DNA from: Streptomyces sp. CA-210063
Lineage (GTDB): Bacteria; Actinomycetota; Actinomycetes; Streptomycetales; Streptomycetaceae
Assembly: GCF_024612015.1 (NCBI RefSeq)
Contig: NZ_CP102512.1
Span: 8,556,001 to 8,620,000 of the forward strand
Direction: 5' to 3'
DNA length: 64,000 nt
Of the stretch, positions 1 to 8,093 are shown one piece after another. The translations under genes and the position numbers were made by a program. How positions within the stretch are numbered: position 1 is the first letter of the stretch; each line of letters begins with the position of its first letter. The notes beneath the pieces were generated by a model. That model saw only the letters and a list, made by a program, of their open reading frames with translations, was not told the DNA's origin and did not search any database.

Positions 1-797
1 AAACAGGTCTGGCCGAACAGGGCCGCCTGCTGGTCGCCGAGCGCGGACGCGACCGGGATGCCGCCGAGCAGGTCACCGAGCTTGCCGCCGGTGATCTCGC
101 CGTAGACCTCGGCGGAGGAGCGGATCTCCGGGAGCATCGACAGCGGGACGCCGATGGACTCGGCGATCTTCTCGTCCCACTCCAGGGTGTGCAGGTTCAT
201 CAGGAGGGTGCGGGAGGCGTTGGTGACGTCGGTGACGTGGTGGCCGCCGTTGACACCACCGGTCAGGTTCCAGATGACCCAGCTGTCCATGGTGCCGAAG
301 AGGATGTCGCCGGCCTCGGCGCGCTCGCGCAGGCCCTCGACGTTGTCCAGCAGCCAGCGGGCCTTCGGACCGGCGAAGTACGAGGCCAGCGGCAGGCCGG
401 TCTCGCGGCGGAAGCGGTCCTGGCCGACGTTGCGGCCGAGCTCCTTGCAGAGCGCGTCGGTGCGGGTGTCCTGCCAGACGATGGCGTTGTGGACGGGCTC
501 ACCGGTGTTCTTGTCCCAGAGCAGCGTGGTCTCGCGCTGGTTGGTGATGCCGATGGCCTTGATGTCGTCGCGCGTGATGCCGGCCTTCTCGATGGCCCCG
601 GCGACGACCTCCTCGACGTTCGTCCAGATCTCGGTGGCGTTGTGCTCGACCCAGCCCGGCTTCGGGAAGATCTGCTCGTGCTCCTTCTGGTCGACGGAGA
701 CGATGCGCCCGTCGCGGTCGAAGACGATGCAGCGGCTGGAGGTGGTGCCCTGGTCGATGGCGGCGATGAATGGGCCGGCGGTGTGGGCGTCGGTCAC
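1..797 (-). CDS. glpK: Glycerol kinase, N-terminal part (cut by window edge)
   Basis: Phosphorylates cytoplasmic glycerol to glycerol 3-phosphate with ATP. About 265 codons are visible and the C-terminal half lies beyond the window. The FGGY-kinase start [16 protein letters not shown] is near residue 12, followed by [24 protein letters not shown] and [12 protein letters not shown], all typical of GlpK. The GTG start at 797 was chosen because AGGAG sits about 7 bases upstream. It lies 86 bp downstream of glpF on the same strand, so the two are probably one transcript, the gylCA part of the Streptomyces glycerol operon. Control is expected from GylR and its operator upstream of glpF. The gene is also known as gylA in Streptomyces. 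Confidence 0.96.
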   Translation of the reverse strand, partial: MTDAHTAGPFIAAIDQGTTSSRCIVFDRDGRIVSVDQKEHEQIFPKPGWVEHNATEIWTNVEEVVAGAIEKAGITRDDIKAIGITNQRETTLLWDKNTGEPVHNAIVWQDTRTDALCKELGRNVGQDRFRRETGLPLASYFAGPKARWLLDNVEGLRERAEAGDILFGTMDSWVIWNLTGGVNGGHHVTDVTNASRTLLMNLHTLEWDEKIAESIGVPLSMLPEIRSSAEVYGEITGGKLGDLLGGIPVASALGDQQAALFGQTC

Positions 798-883
798 GGT
801 GTGCTCCTGAAAGTTCACTGGTCAAAGGGCTGTACGTACGGCGCGTGCTGAGCGTTTCGTGGAACTGCGGCTCGGGTGTGCTC

Positions 884-1684
884 TTAAGCAAATGCGACGT
901 TGTAGATACCTGCAGCGATGGCGGCGCCGATCAGGGGACCCACCACCGGGATCCAGGCATAGCCCCAGTCGGAGCCGCCCTTGTTGGGCAGGGGCAGAAG
1001 GGCGTGGACGATACGCGGACCGAGGTCACGGGCCGGGTTGATCGCGTAACCGGTCGGGCCGCCGAGGGACAGACCGATGGAGACCACGACGAGCGCGGTG
1101 ATCAGGGCGCCGAGAGTGCCGAGACCCTTGCCCTCGCCGTTCAGGCCCTGGGTGAGGATCGCCAGGACCAGGACCACGGTGCCGATGACCTCCGTGGCGA
1201 TGTTCTGCGCCACGTTCCGGATCTCGGGGCCGGTGGAGAAGATACCGAGCACGGGGCCGGCGCCGGCCTCGCGGGCCTCGACGGCCTTGGCCTTGGTGGT
1301 CTCCGCGCCCGGACCGCCGACGATCTCCCGGTCGGTGAGGTGGGCGTGGAACTGGCCGTAGTAGGCGACCCAGACCAGAGCGGCACCGATCATCGCGCCG
1401 AGCACCTGGCCGGCCCAGTAGGTGGGGACCTGGCTCCACTCGATGCCGTTGTCCTTCAGCGCGAGCGCGAGGGTCACGGCCGGGTTCAGGTGGGCGCCGG
1501 AGAGCGGCGCGGAGGTGTAGACGGCCGTCAGAACGGCGAAACCCCACCCGAAGGTGATGGCGAGCCAACCGGCGTTACGGGCCTTGGAGGCCTTCAGCGT
1601 GACGGCGGCGCACACGCCACCGCCCAGCAGGATGAGTATGGCGGTACCGATGGTCTCGCCGATGAAGATGTCGGAGCTGGACAC
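884..1684 (-). CDS. glpF: Glycerol uptake facilitator (aquaglyceroporin)
   Basis: A 266-residue membrane channel of the MIP/aquaporin family that lets glycerol diffuse in before phosphorylation by the next gene. Both NPA boxes are present: [10 protein letters not shown] (about residue 70) and [12 protein letters not shown] near residue 205. The Asp after the second NPAR is typical of glycerol rather than water channels. Several hydrophobic segments span the protein. A longer reading frame exists, but GTG at 1684 was chosen because AAAGGAG lies about 6 bases upstream and the protein then starts directly at the first helix. It corresponds to gylC. The promoter/operator lies about 60-100 bases upstream. 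Confidence 0.95.
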   Translation of the reverse strand: MSSSDIFIGETIGTAILILLGGGVCAAVTLKASKARNAGWLAITFGWGFAVLTAVYTSAPLSGAHLNPAVTLALALKDNGIEWSQVPTYWAGQVLGAMIGAALVWVAYYGQFHAHLTDREIVGGPGAETTKAKAVEAREAGAGPVLGIFSTGPEIRNVAQNIATEVIGTVVLVLAILTQGLNGEGKGLGTLGALITALVVVSIGLSLGGPTGYAINPARDLGPRIVHALLPLPNKGGSDWGYAWIPVVGPLIGAAIAAGIYNVAFA

Positions 1685-1740
1685 CCGCGACTCCTTTGTC
1701 CTTCGTCCAGGGGAAAGAGTTCGGCCCTTGGCGTTGTCAC

Positions 1741-1782
1741 ACTCTAGCGCGTATTGCCGGTAGGTGTTCGACAATGCCGACC
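1741..1782 (-). promoter_or_regulatory. glpF (gylC) promoter with probable GylR operator
   Basis: On the minus strand TAGAGT (1746-1741) is a good -10 hexamer. About 18 bp upstream is an inverted-repeat element, TGTTCGACAATGCCGACC on the plus strand (1765-1782), which covers the expected -35. Nearly the same element (TGTTCGACATTGCCGAAC in complement) lies upstream of gylR at 2847-2864. IclR-family GylR is known to repress the gyl operon and itself, so this is the likely operator. The assignment is inferred from the shared motif. Confidence 0.6.
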
Positions 1783-1918
1783 GATGGACGGGAGTCTCAC
1801 CGGGGGGTCAGTGGGTCGTCAAGGGCCCGGTTGTTGAAAACACCACCGTTGTTGGTTGTTGTTGGTTATTGATCCCGGGGCGGGTGCGGCATGTGTGCCC
1901 CTGTGGGCATGAGATGCG

Positions 1919-1954
1919 GAGAGGGCCGGGACACCGTGGTGTCCCGGCCCTCTC
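1919..1954 (-). terminator. Terminator of gylR
   Basis: A perfect 17-bp inverted repeat (GAGAGGGCCGGGACACC, 2-base centre, then its complement) lies 75 bp downstream of the gylR stop, between gylR and glpF. There is no T-run, as is usual in Streptomyces. It would separate gylR transcripts from the glpF-glpK operon. Confidence 0.75.
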
Positions 1955-2029
1955 GGGTCGATCGTCGAGGTCGTACCTCTGACTCGTACCTCTCGTACGT
2001 CTGGCTCGTACGTCCAGCTCGTACGGCGG

Positions 2030-2794
2030 TCAGAACCGCCCGGCGCCCAGGTCCCGGGACACCGCGCGGGCGCAGTCCCGTACGGCCGCGATCAGCTCGG
2101 GGCGCAGCTCGCCCTCGCGGCACAGGCGCTCCACGGCGCCGGTGATGCCGACCGCGCCGACGGGCATGCGCCGCCGGTCGTGGATGGGGGCGGCGATGGA
2201 CGCGACGCCCTCCCAGGTCTCCTCGACGTCGGCCGCGTACCCGCGCGCGCGGGTGATGTCCAGGACGCCTTCGAACTCGTCCGGCGTGCAGACGGTCCGG
2301 TCGGTGAACGCCTTGCGCTCGCCCTCCAGGACCTCGCTGTGCGCCACGGGGTCGTATGCCGCGAGGACCTTGCCCAGGGCCGTGGAGTGCAGAGGCTGCA
2401 TGGCCCCGATCTCCAGGACCTGCCGGCTGTCGTCGGGCCGGAACACGTGGTGCACGATCAGCACGCCCTGCTGGTGCAGCACCCCCAGATGGACGCTCTC
2501 GCCGCTGGAGCGGGCCAGGTCGTCCGTCCACACCAGGGCGCGGGCCCGCAGTTCGTGGACATCGAGATACGTGGTCCCGAGCCGCAGCAGCTCGGCCCCC
2601 AGCTGGTAGCGCCCGGATGCGTCGTCCTGCTCGACGAAGCCCTCCTGCTGGAGCGTGCGCAGTATGCCGTGGGCCGTGCCCTTGGCGAGGCCCAGCGACG
2701 AGGCGATGTCGGACAGGCCGAGCCGTCGCTCGCCGCCCGCGAGGAGCCGCAGCATCGCGGCCGCCCGTTCGAGCGACTGGATGTTCCGTGCCAT
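2030..2794 (-). CDS. gylR: IclR-family glycerol operon regulator GylR
   Basis: A 254-residue transcription factor. The N-terminal winged helix-turn-helix (residues 1-70, LSDIASSLGLAKGTAHGILRTL) binds DNA. The C-terminal IclR effector domain contains GVLHQQGVLIVHHV, MQPLHSTALGKVLAA and VGITGAVERL. The ATG at 2794 (MARNIQSLERAAAML) was chosen over an upstream extension because GGAGG and AGGACGG lie just before it. Its place directly upstream of glpF-glpK on the same strand matches the known gylR-gylCAB order. It is expected to repress the operon and itself, with glycerol 3-phosphate as inducer. Matching inverted repeats occur upstream of both units. Confidence 0.93.
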   Translation of the reverse strand: MARNIQSLERAAAMLRLLAGGERRLGLSDIASSLGLAKGTAHGILRTLQQEGFVEQDDASGRYQLGAELLRLGTTYLDVHELRARALVWTDDLARSSGESVHLGVLHQQGVLIVHHVFRPDDSRQVLEIGAMQPLHSTALGKVLAAYDPVAHSEVLEGERKAFTDRTVCTPDEFEGVLDITRARGYAADVEETWEGVASIAAPIHDRRRMPVGAVGITGAVERLCREGELRPELIAAVRDCARAVSRDLGAGRF

Positions 2795-2846
2795 CGCCGT
2801 CCTGCCTCCGTCCCCTTCGACCGCCGTACGCCGATGAGCTACCAAC

Positions 2847-2884
2847 GTTCGGCAATGTCGAACACTACCGGTCGTTGCCGACCT
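2847..2884 (-). promoter_or_regulatory. Probable GylR autoregulatory operator
   Basis: GTTCGGCAATGTCGAACA (2847-2864) is an inverted repeat with half-sites GTTCG and CGAAC. It shares about 16 of 18 positions, in opposite orientation, with the element at the glpF promoter. A second smaller repeat, GGTCG-TTGC-CGACC, follows at about 2870-2884. The position 50-90 bp upstream of the gylR start fits autoregulation. Confidence 0.55.
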
Positions 2885-3223
2885 CTCGCCAATGGCCGTC
2901 AACAGCTTTTGGGCCACAATCACCGCGCGGTGAACTTCTCGTGCCTGTCCGGTGCCCGCCCCGTGTCCATCAGGACTCCATCAGGACTCCATCGGGCGAT
3001 CGTGTGATCGTGGGGCGTACATCGTGGGGTGTACATACCGTGCGGGTCCGCTGTTCCGTCGTTGATCCGTCGTCGGAGTAAACCGCACCTTGCCGCGCAC
3101 GCCACGTCCGTCCGTCCCGTGGACGCCCCTGACCATCAGCGGCGCTCCGGGCTACCCTTGCCGGGTGCGTCTTCCACGAGAAGCCGCAAAGCCGACAGCC
3201 GTCGCACTCCAGGGAGCAGCTCC
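2885..3223. other. Intergenic region upstream of metH
   Basis: This is the divergent spacer between gylR and metH. It contains a short tandem duplication (CATCAGGACTC twice, about 2969-2990). A possible metH -10 TACCCT near 3153 has TGACCA about 18 bp upstream. I looked for a cobalamin riboswitch because metH is B12-dependent, but found no convincing B12 box or supporting helices. Confidence 0.35.
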
Positions 3224-6200
3224 ATGGCCTCGTTGCCGAACCCGTCCCCTACGTCCGCCGCCGCAGGCCGGGCCCGAGCCGACGCACTGCGCGAGGCCCT
3301 CACCACCCGGGTGGTGGTGGCCGACGGCGCGATGGGCACGATGCTTCAGGCCCAGGACCCGACTCTGGAGGACTTCCTGCAGCTGGAGGGCTGCAACGAG
3401 GTCCTGAACGTGACCCGCCCGGACATCGTCCGCTCGGTGCACTCCGCGTATTTCGACGCGGGTGTCGACTGCGTCGAGACCAACACCTTCGGTGCGAACC
3501 TCACCGCCCTCGGCGAGTACGACATCCCCGAGCGCACCGCCGAGCTGTCCGAGGCCGGCGCCCGCATCGCCCGCGAGACGGCCGACGAGTACGCCGCCCG
3601 CGACGGACGCCGGCGCTGGGTGCTCGGCTCGATCGGCCCCGGCACCAAACTCCCCACCCTCGGCCACACCACGTTCACCGCCATCCGTGACGCGTACCAG
3701 CAGAACGCCGAGGGCCTCCTCGCGGGCGGCGCCGACGCGCTGCTGGTGGAGACCACCCAGGACCTGCTGCAGACCAAGGCCTCCGTCCTCGCCGCCCGCC
3801 GGGCCATGCGGACGGCCGGATACGACGTCCCGCTCATCGTGTCGGTGACCGTGGAGACGACCGGCACCATGCTGCTCGGCTCCGAGATCGGCGCCGCGCT
3901 GACCGCGCTGGAGCCCCTCGGCATCGACATGATCGGCCTGAACTGCGCGACCGGCCCCGCCGAGATGAGCGAGCACCTGCGCTATCTGGCCCGGCACTCC
4001 CGCGTCCAGCTGTCCTGCATGCCCAACGCGGGCCTGCCGGTCCTCACCAAGGACGGCGCCCACTACCCGCTCACCGCGCCGGAACTCGCCGACGCCCAGG
4101 AGAACTTCGTCCGCGAGTACGGCCTCTCCCTCATCGGCGGCTGCTGCGGCACCACCCCCGAGCATCTGCGTCAGGTCGTCGAGCGCGTCCGGGACCTCAC
4201 CCCGACCGAGCGCGACCCGCGCCCGGAGCCCGGCGCCGCCTCCCTCTACCAGACGGTCCCGTTCCGCCAGGACACCTCGTACATGGCCATCGGCGAGCGG
4301 ACGAACGCCAACGGCTCGAAGAAGTTCCGCGATGCCATGCTGGAGGGCCGCTGGGACGACTGTGTGGAGATGGCCCGCGACCAGATCCGCGAGGGCGCCC
4401 ACATGCTCGACCTCTGTGTCGACTACGTGGGCCGCGACGGCGTCGCCGACATGGCCGAACTCGCGGGCCGCTTCGCCACCGCCTCCACGCTCCCGATCGT
4501 CCTCGACTCCACCGAAGTGCCCGTCATCCAGGCCGGGTTGGAGAAGCTCGGCGGCCGCGCGGTCATCAACTCCGTCAACTACGAGGACGGCGACGGCCCC
4601 GAGTCCCGCTTCGCCAAGGTCACCAGGCTGGCGCAGGAGCACGGCGCCGCGCTGATCGCGCTGACCATCGACGAGGAGGGCCAGGCCCGCACCCCTGAGA
4701 AGAAGGTCGAGATCGCCGAACGGCTCATCGACGACCTGACCGGCAACTGGGGCATCCACGAGTCGGACATCCTCATCGACACGCTGACCTTCACCATCTG
4801 TACCGGTCAGGAGGAGTCCCGCAAGGACGGCATCGCCACGATCGAGGCGATCCGTGAGCTGAAGCGCCGTCACCCGGACGTCCAGACCACCCTGGGTCTG
4901 TCGAACATCTCCTTCGGCCTCAACCCGGCCGCCCGCATCCTCCTCAACTCCGTCTTCCTGGACGAGTGCGTGAAGGCGGGCCTGGACTCGGCGATCGTGC
5001 ACGCGTCGAAGATCCTGCCGATCGCCCGCTTCAGCGAGGAGGAGGTCCAGACCGCCCTCGACCTCATCCACGACCGCCGCGCCGAGGGCTACGACCCGCT
5101 CCAGAAGCTCATGGAGCTGTTCGAGGGCGCCACCACCAAGTCACTGAAGGCCGGTCGGGCCGAGGAACTGGCCGCCCTCCCGCTGGAGGAGCGCCTCAAG
5201 CGCCGCATCATCGACGGCGAGAAGAACGGCCTCGAAGCCGACCTGGACGCCGCCCTCGAGGACCGCCCCGCCCTCGACATCGTCAACGAGACGCTCCTGG
5301 ACGGCATGAAGGTCGTCGGCGAGCTGTTCGGCTCCGGCCAGATGCAGTTGCCGTTCGTGCTCCAGTCCGCCGAGGTCATGAAGACCGCGGTGGCCTATCT
5401 GGAACCGCACATGGAGAAGACCGACGACGAGGGCAAGGGCACCATCGTGCTGGCCACCGTCCGTGGCGACGTGCACGACATCGGCAAGAACCTCGTGGAC
5501 ATCATCCTGTCCAACAACGGCTACACCGTGGTCAACCTCGGCATCAAGCAGCCCGTCTCCGCGATCCTGGAGGCCGCCGAGGAGCACCGCGCCGACGTCA
5601 TCGGCATGTCGGGCCTGCTGGTCAAGTCCACGGTGATCATGAAGGAGAACCTGGAGGAGCTCAACCAGCGCAAACTGGCCGCCGACTACCCCGTCATCCT
5701 CGGCGGCGCCGCCCTCACCAGGGCCTACGTCGAGCAGGACCTGCACGAGATCTACGAGGGCGAGGTCCGCTACGCCCGCGACGCCTTCGAGGGCCTGCGC
5801 CTCATGGACGCCCTCATCGGCGTCAAGCGCGGCGTGCCCGGCGCGAAGCTGCCCGAGCTGAAGCAGCGCCGGGTACGGGCGACGGCCGCGACCACCGAGG
5901 TCGAGGAGCGCCCGGAGGAGGGCCACGTCCGCTCCGACGTGGCCACCGACAACCCCGTCCCCACGCCCCCGTTCCGGGGCACGCGCGTCATCAAGGGCAT
6001 CCAGCTCAAGGAGTACGCGACCTGGCTGGACGAGGGCGCCCTCTTCAAGGGCCAGTGGGGGCTCAAGCAGGCCCGCACCGGCGACGGGCCGACGTACGAG
6101 GAGCTCGTGGAGACCGAGGGCCGGCCCCGGCTGCGCGGGCTGCTGGACAAGCTGCAGACCGAGAACCTGCTCGAAGCGGCCGTCGTCTACGGCTACTTCC

Positions 6201-6751
6201 CGTGTGTCTCCAAGGACGACGACCTGATCATCCTGGACGACGACGGCAACGAGCGGACCCGGTTCTCCTTCCCGCGCCAGCGCCGCGGCCGCCGCCTGTG
6301 CCTGGCCGACTTCTTCCGCCCGGAGGAGTCCGGTGAGACCGACGTCGTCGGCCTCCAGGTTGTCACCGTCGGCTCCCGCATCGGCGAGGAGACCGCCAAG
6401 CTCTTCGAGTCCAACTCCTACCGCGACTACCTCGAACTCCACGGCCTGTCCGTGCAGCTGGCCGAGGCGCTCGCCGAGTACTGGCACGCCCGCGTCCGTT
6501 CCGAGCTGGGCTTCGCCGGAGAGGACCCGGCCGCGATCGAGGAGATGTTCGACCTGAAGTACCGGGGCGCCCGCTTCTCCCTCGGCTACGGCGCCTGCCC
6601 CAACCTGGAGGACCGCGCCAAGATCGCGGAACTGCTGGAGCCCGAGCGGATCGGCGTCCAGCTCTCCGAGGAATTCCAGCTCCACCCCGAGCAGTCCACG
6701 GACGCCATCGTGATCCACCACCCCGAGGCGAAGTACTTCAACGCGAGGTAG
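3224..6751 (+). CDS. metH: Cobalamin-dependent methionine synthase
   Basis: A cytoplasmic enzyme of 1,175 residues that transfers a methyl group from 5-methyltetrahydrofolate through methylcobalamin to homocysteine. All four modules are present. The homocysteine domain starts at ADGAMGTMLQ, with zinc ligands in GLNCATG (about 240) and GGCCGTT (about 305). The pterin domain starts near IGERTNANGSKKFRDAM. The cobalamin domain carries DVHDIGKN near 750, whose His is the lower axial ligand. The C-terminal activation domain includes YGACPNLEDRAKI near 1121. An open frame extends 65 codons upstream, but ATG 3224 was chosen for its AGGGAG site 7 bases away. The length is normal for the family. It appears to be a single-gene unit ending in a hairpin. 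Confidence 0.97.
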   Translation: MASLPNPSPTSAAAGRARADALREALTTRVVVADGAMGTMLQAQDPTLEDFLQLEGCNEVLNVTRPDIVRSVHSAYFDAGVDCVETNTFGANLTALGEYDIPERTAELSEAGARIARETADEYAARDGRRRWVLGSIGPGTKLPTLGHTTFTAIRDAYQQNAEGLLAGGADALLVETTQDLLQTKASVLAARRAMRTAGYDVPLIVSVTVETTGTMLLGSEIGAALTALEPLGIDMIGLNCATGPAEMSEHLRYLARHSRVQLSCMPNAGLPVLTKDGAHYPLTAPELADAQENFVREYGLSLIGGCCGTTPEHLRQVVERVRDLTPTERDPRPEPGAASLYQTVPFRQDTSYMAIGERTNANGSKKFRDAMLEGRWDDCVEMARDQIREGAHMLDLCVDYVGRDGVADMAELAGRFATASTLPIVLDSTEVPVIQAGLEKLGGRAVINSVNYEDGDGPESRFAKVTRLAQEHGAALIALTIDEEGQARTPEKKVEIAERLIDDLTGNWGIHESDILIDTLTFTICTGQEESRKDGIATIEAIRELKRRHPDVQTTLGLSNISFGLNPAARILLNSVFLDECVKAGLDSAIVHASKILPIARFSEEEVQTALDLIHDRRAEGYDPLQKLMELFEGATTKSLKAGRAEELAALPLEERLKRRIIDGEKNGLEADLDAALEDRPALDIVNETLLDGMKVVGELFGSGQMQLPFVLQSAEVMKTAVAYLEPHMEKTDDEGKGTIVLATVRGDVHDIGKNLVDIILSNNGYTVVNLGIKQPVSAILEAAEEHRADVIGMSGLLVKSTVIMKENLEELNQRKLAADYPVILGGAALTRAYVEQDLHEIYEGEVRYARDAFEGLRLMDALIGVKRGVPGAKLPELKQRRVRATAATTEVEERPEEGHVRSDVATDNPVPTPPFRGTRVIKGIQLKEYATWLDEGALFKGQWGLKQARTGDGPTYEELVETEGRPRLRGLLDKLQTENLLEAAVVYGYFPCVSKDDDLIILDDDGNERTRFSFPRQRRGRRLCLADFFRPEESGETDVVGLQVVTVGSRIGEETAKLFESNSYRDYLELHGLSVQLAEALAEYWHARVRSELGFAGEDPAAIEEMFDLKYRGARFSLGYGACPNLEDRAKIAELLEPERIGVQLSEEFQLHPEQSTDAIVIHHPEAKYFNAR

Positions 6752-6804
6752 CTCCACGGCGGCGCTCGCTGGGAGGGCCGTGTCCGTCTGCGGGTACGTG
6801 GGCG

Positions 6805-6870
6805 GCTGGGCGCGCCCACGCGGCGGAGCCGCATATCGAGCGCAGCCCCGCGCCCCTCACGGGGCGCGGC
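6805..6870. terminator. Repeat-derived terminator hairpin after metH
   Basis: CCGCGCCCC-TCAC-GGGGCGCGG (6848-6869) forms a perfect 9-bp stem about 95 bp after the metH stop. The upstream bases (GCGGCGGAGCCGC, ATATCGAGCGCAG) resemble a common Streptomyces intergenic repeat. The CCCCGCGCCCC core is the complement of the repeat core seen at 15164 and 23735. It probably ends metH transcription. Confidence 0.6.
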
Positions 6871-6908
6871 ACCACTCCGGCGAAAGGCGCTTCCTCGCGC
6901 GGCGTCGT

Positions 6909-6958
6909 ACACTGGTCGGTCCACCGCAGGCCGGTTCCCCATCAGGGAACCGGCCTGC
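6909..6958 (+). promoter_or_regulatory. HAD gene promoter and 5' hairpin
   Basis: TACACT (about 6909-6914) is a plausible -10. Directly after it is a perfect 14-bp stem, GCAGGCCGGTTCCC (6926-6939), 5-base loop, then its complement (6945-6958). The stem lies just before the AAGGAGG ribosome-binding site (6968-6974). It would be the 5' leader if the promoter is right, or a second metH terminator if not. Confidence 0.4.
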
Positions 6959-6982
6959 TCGTCCCACAAGGAGGTGCGCCGG

Positions 6983-7687
6983 ATGACCACGACGATCCCC
7001 GCGCTAGGAACCCGTACGGCCGAAGGCTCCGCCCTGCAGGCCGTGCTCCTCGACATGGACGGCACTCTGGTGGACACCGAGGGCTTCTGGTGGGACGTGG
7101 AGGTCGAGGTCTTCGCGGGCCTCGGGCACACCCTCGACGACACCTGGCGCCATGTCGTGGTCGGCGGCCCGATGAGCCGCAGCGCGGGCTTCCTGATCGA
7201 GGCCACCGGCGCCGACATCACCCTCGCCGAACTGTCCGTGCTGCTCAACGACGGCTTCGAGGCCCGCATCGGCCACGCCCTGCCGTTGATGCCCGGCGCC
7301 TCCAGACTCCTCGCCGAGCTCGCCGCCCACGGTGTCCCCACGGCCCTGGTCTCCGCCTCGCACCGGCGCATCATCGACCGCGTCCTGACCTCCCTCGGCC
7401 CCCAGCACTTCGCGCTGACCATCGCGGGCGACGAGGTGGAGCGGACCAAGCCGTTCCCCGACCCCTACCTCCTGGCGGCCTCCGGTCTCGGCGCGGATCC
7501 GGCCAGGTGCGCGGTCATCGAGGACACCGCGACCGGCGTGGCCGCCGCCGAGGCCGCCGGCTGCCACGTGGTCGCCGTCCCGTCCGTGGCCCCCATCGCC
7601 CCCGCCGCCCGGCGCACCGTCGTGACCTCGCTGGAAGAGGTCGACCTGCCATTTCTGCGCGGCTTGATGGCGACCACGATCAATTGA
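6983..7687 (+). CDS. HAD-superfamily phosphatase (beta-phosphoglucomutase-like)
   Basis: A 234-residue cytoplasmic hydrolase of the haloacid dehalogenase superfamily. Motif I is VLLDMDGTLVDTEG (about residue 23), with the nucleophile and acid/base Asp pair. Motif II is ALVSASHRRI. Motif III Lys lies in ERTKPFPDPYLLAA. Motif IV is CAVIEDTATGVAAAEAAG. The helical cap between motifs I and II is of the PGMB/phosphatase type. The substrate cannot be told from sequence, and a small phosphorylated metabolite is likely. The ATG at 6983 was preferred over an upstream GTG that overlaps the AAGGAGG site. It is apparently monocistronic. Confidence 0.85.
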   Translation: MTTTIPALGTRTAEGSALQAVLLDMDGTLVDTEGFWWDVEVEVFAGLGHTLDDTWRHVVVGGPMSRSAGFLIEATGADITLAELSVLLNDGFEARIGHALPLMPGASRLLAELAAHGVPTALVSASHRRIIDRVLTSLGPQHFALTIAGDEVERTKPFPDPYLLAASGLGADPARCAVIEDTATGVAAAEAAGCHVVAVPSVAPIAPAARRTVVTSLEEVDLPFLRGLMATTIN

Positions 7688-8093
7688 AAGCGCAAGGAAT
7701 TCCAAGATCACCCACAGGGTGCGGTCCGGGAAATTCAGCCGGATCGCAATGAGGGAATTCCCGCGCCCGGGAACCCCTTTCGGGCTGTGACGTTTGACAC
7801 TCGAAAAGGGGCCCGGGGTGGTCTCCAGCCCCGTTCGATCCCCGCATTCAGGGGTGCCCGACGCGCCTTTGTGTCCCCATTGGCGAAGGGTGCACCCAAA
7901 CATTCCGTGCGTACTACACCGTTTGCGTCCGCGCCCGGTTCCGCAGCGTGAGGGGAACTCAACTCCGGTGTGTACGAGCCCCTCTGGCGGTGCGGGCTAA
8001 TCTCGACGCGACAACATCGCCGTACAGCCCGTGACGCGCTCGCACCACCCCGCCAGCACCCGTCTCGGACCACAGCTCTGGAGAAACTCGAGC
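7688..8093. other. Intergenic region between the HAD gene and the binding proteins
   Basis: About 400 bp without a convincing gene. It is less G/C-biased than its neighbours. It has a small hairpin (GCCCG...CGGGC, about 7766-7786) that could end the HAD transcript. Possible promoter pieces for the next gene are TTTGACAC near 7793 and TAATCT near 7998. Neither is paired convincingly with a partner hexamer. Confidence 0.35.

Noticed and set aside
2885..3223. Cobalamin riboswitch before metH
   Set aside because: Expected from function, but no B12 box or helices were found.
3152..5071. A 639-codon frame opposite metH, and a similar 1,064-codon frame opposite proWX (59803-62997)
   Set aside because: Val/Leu/Gly/Arg-rich shadows caused by G/C third-position bias on the other strand.
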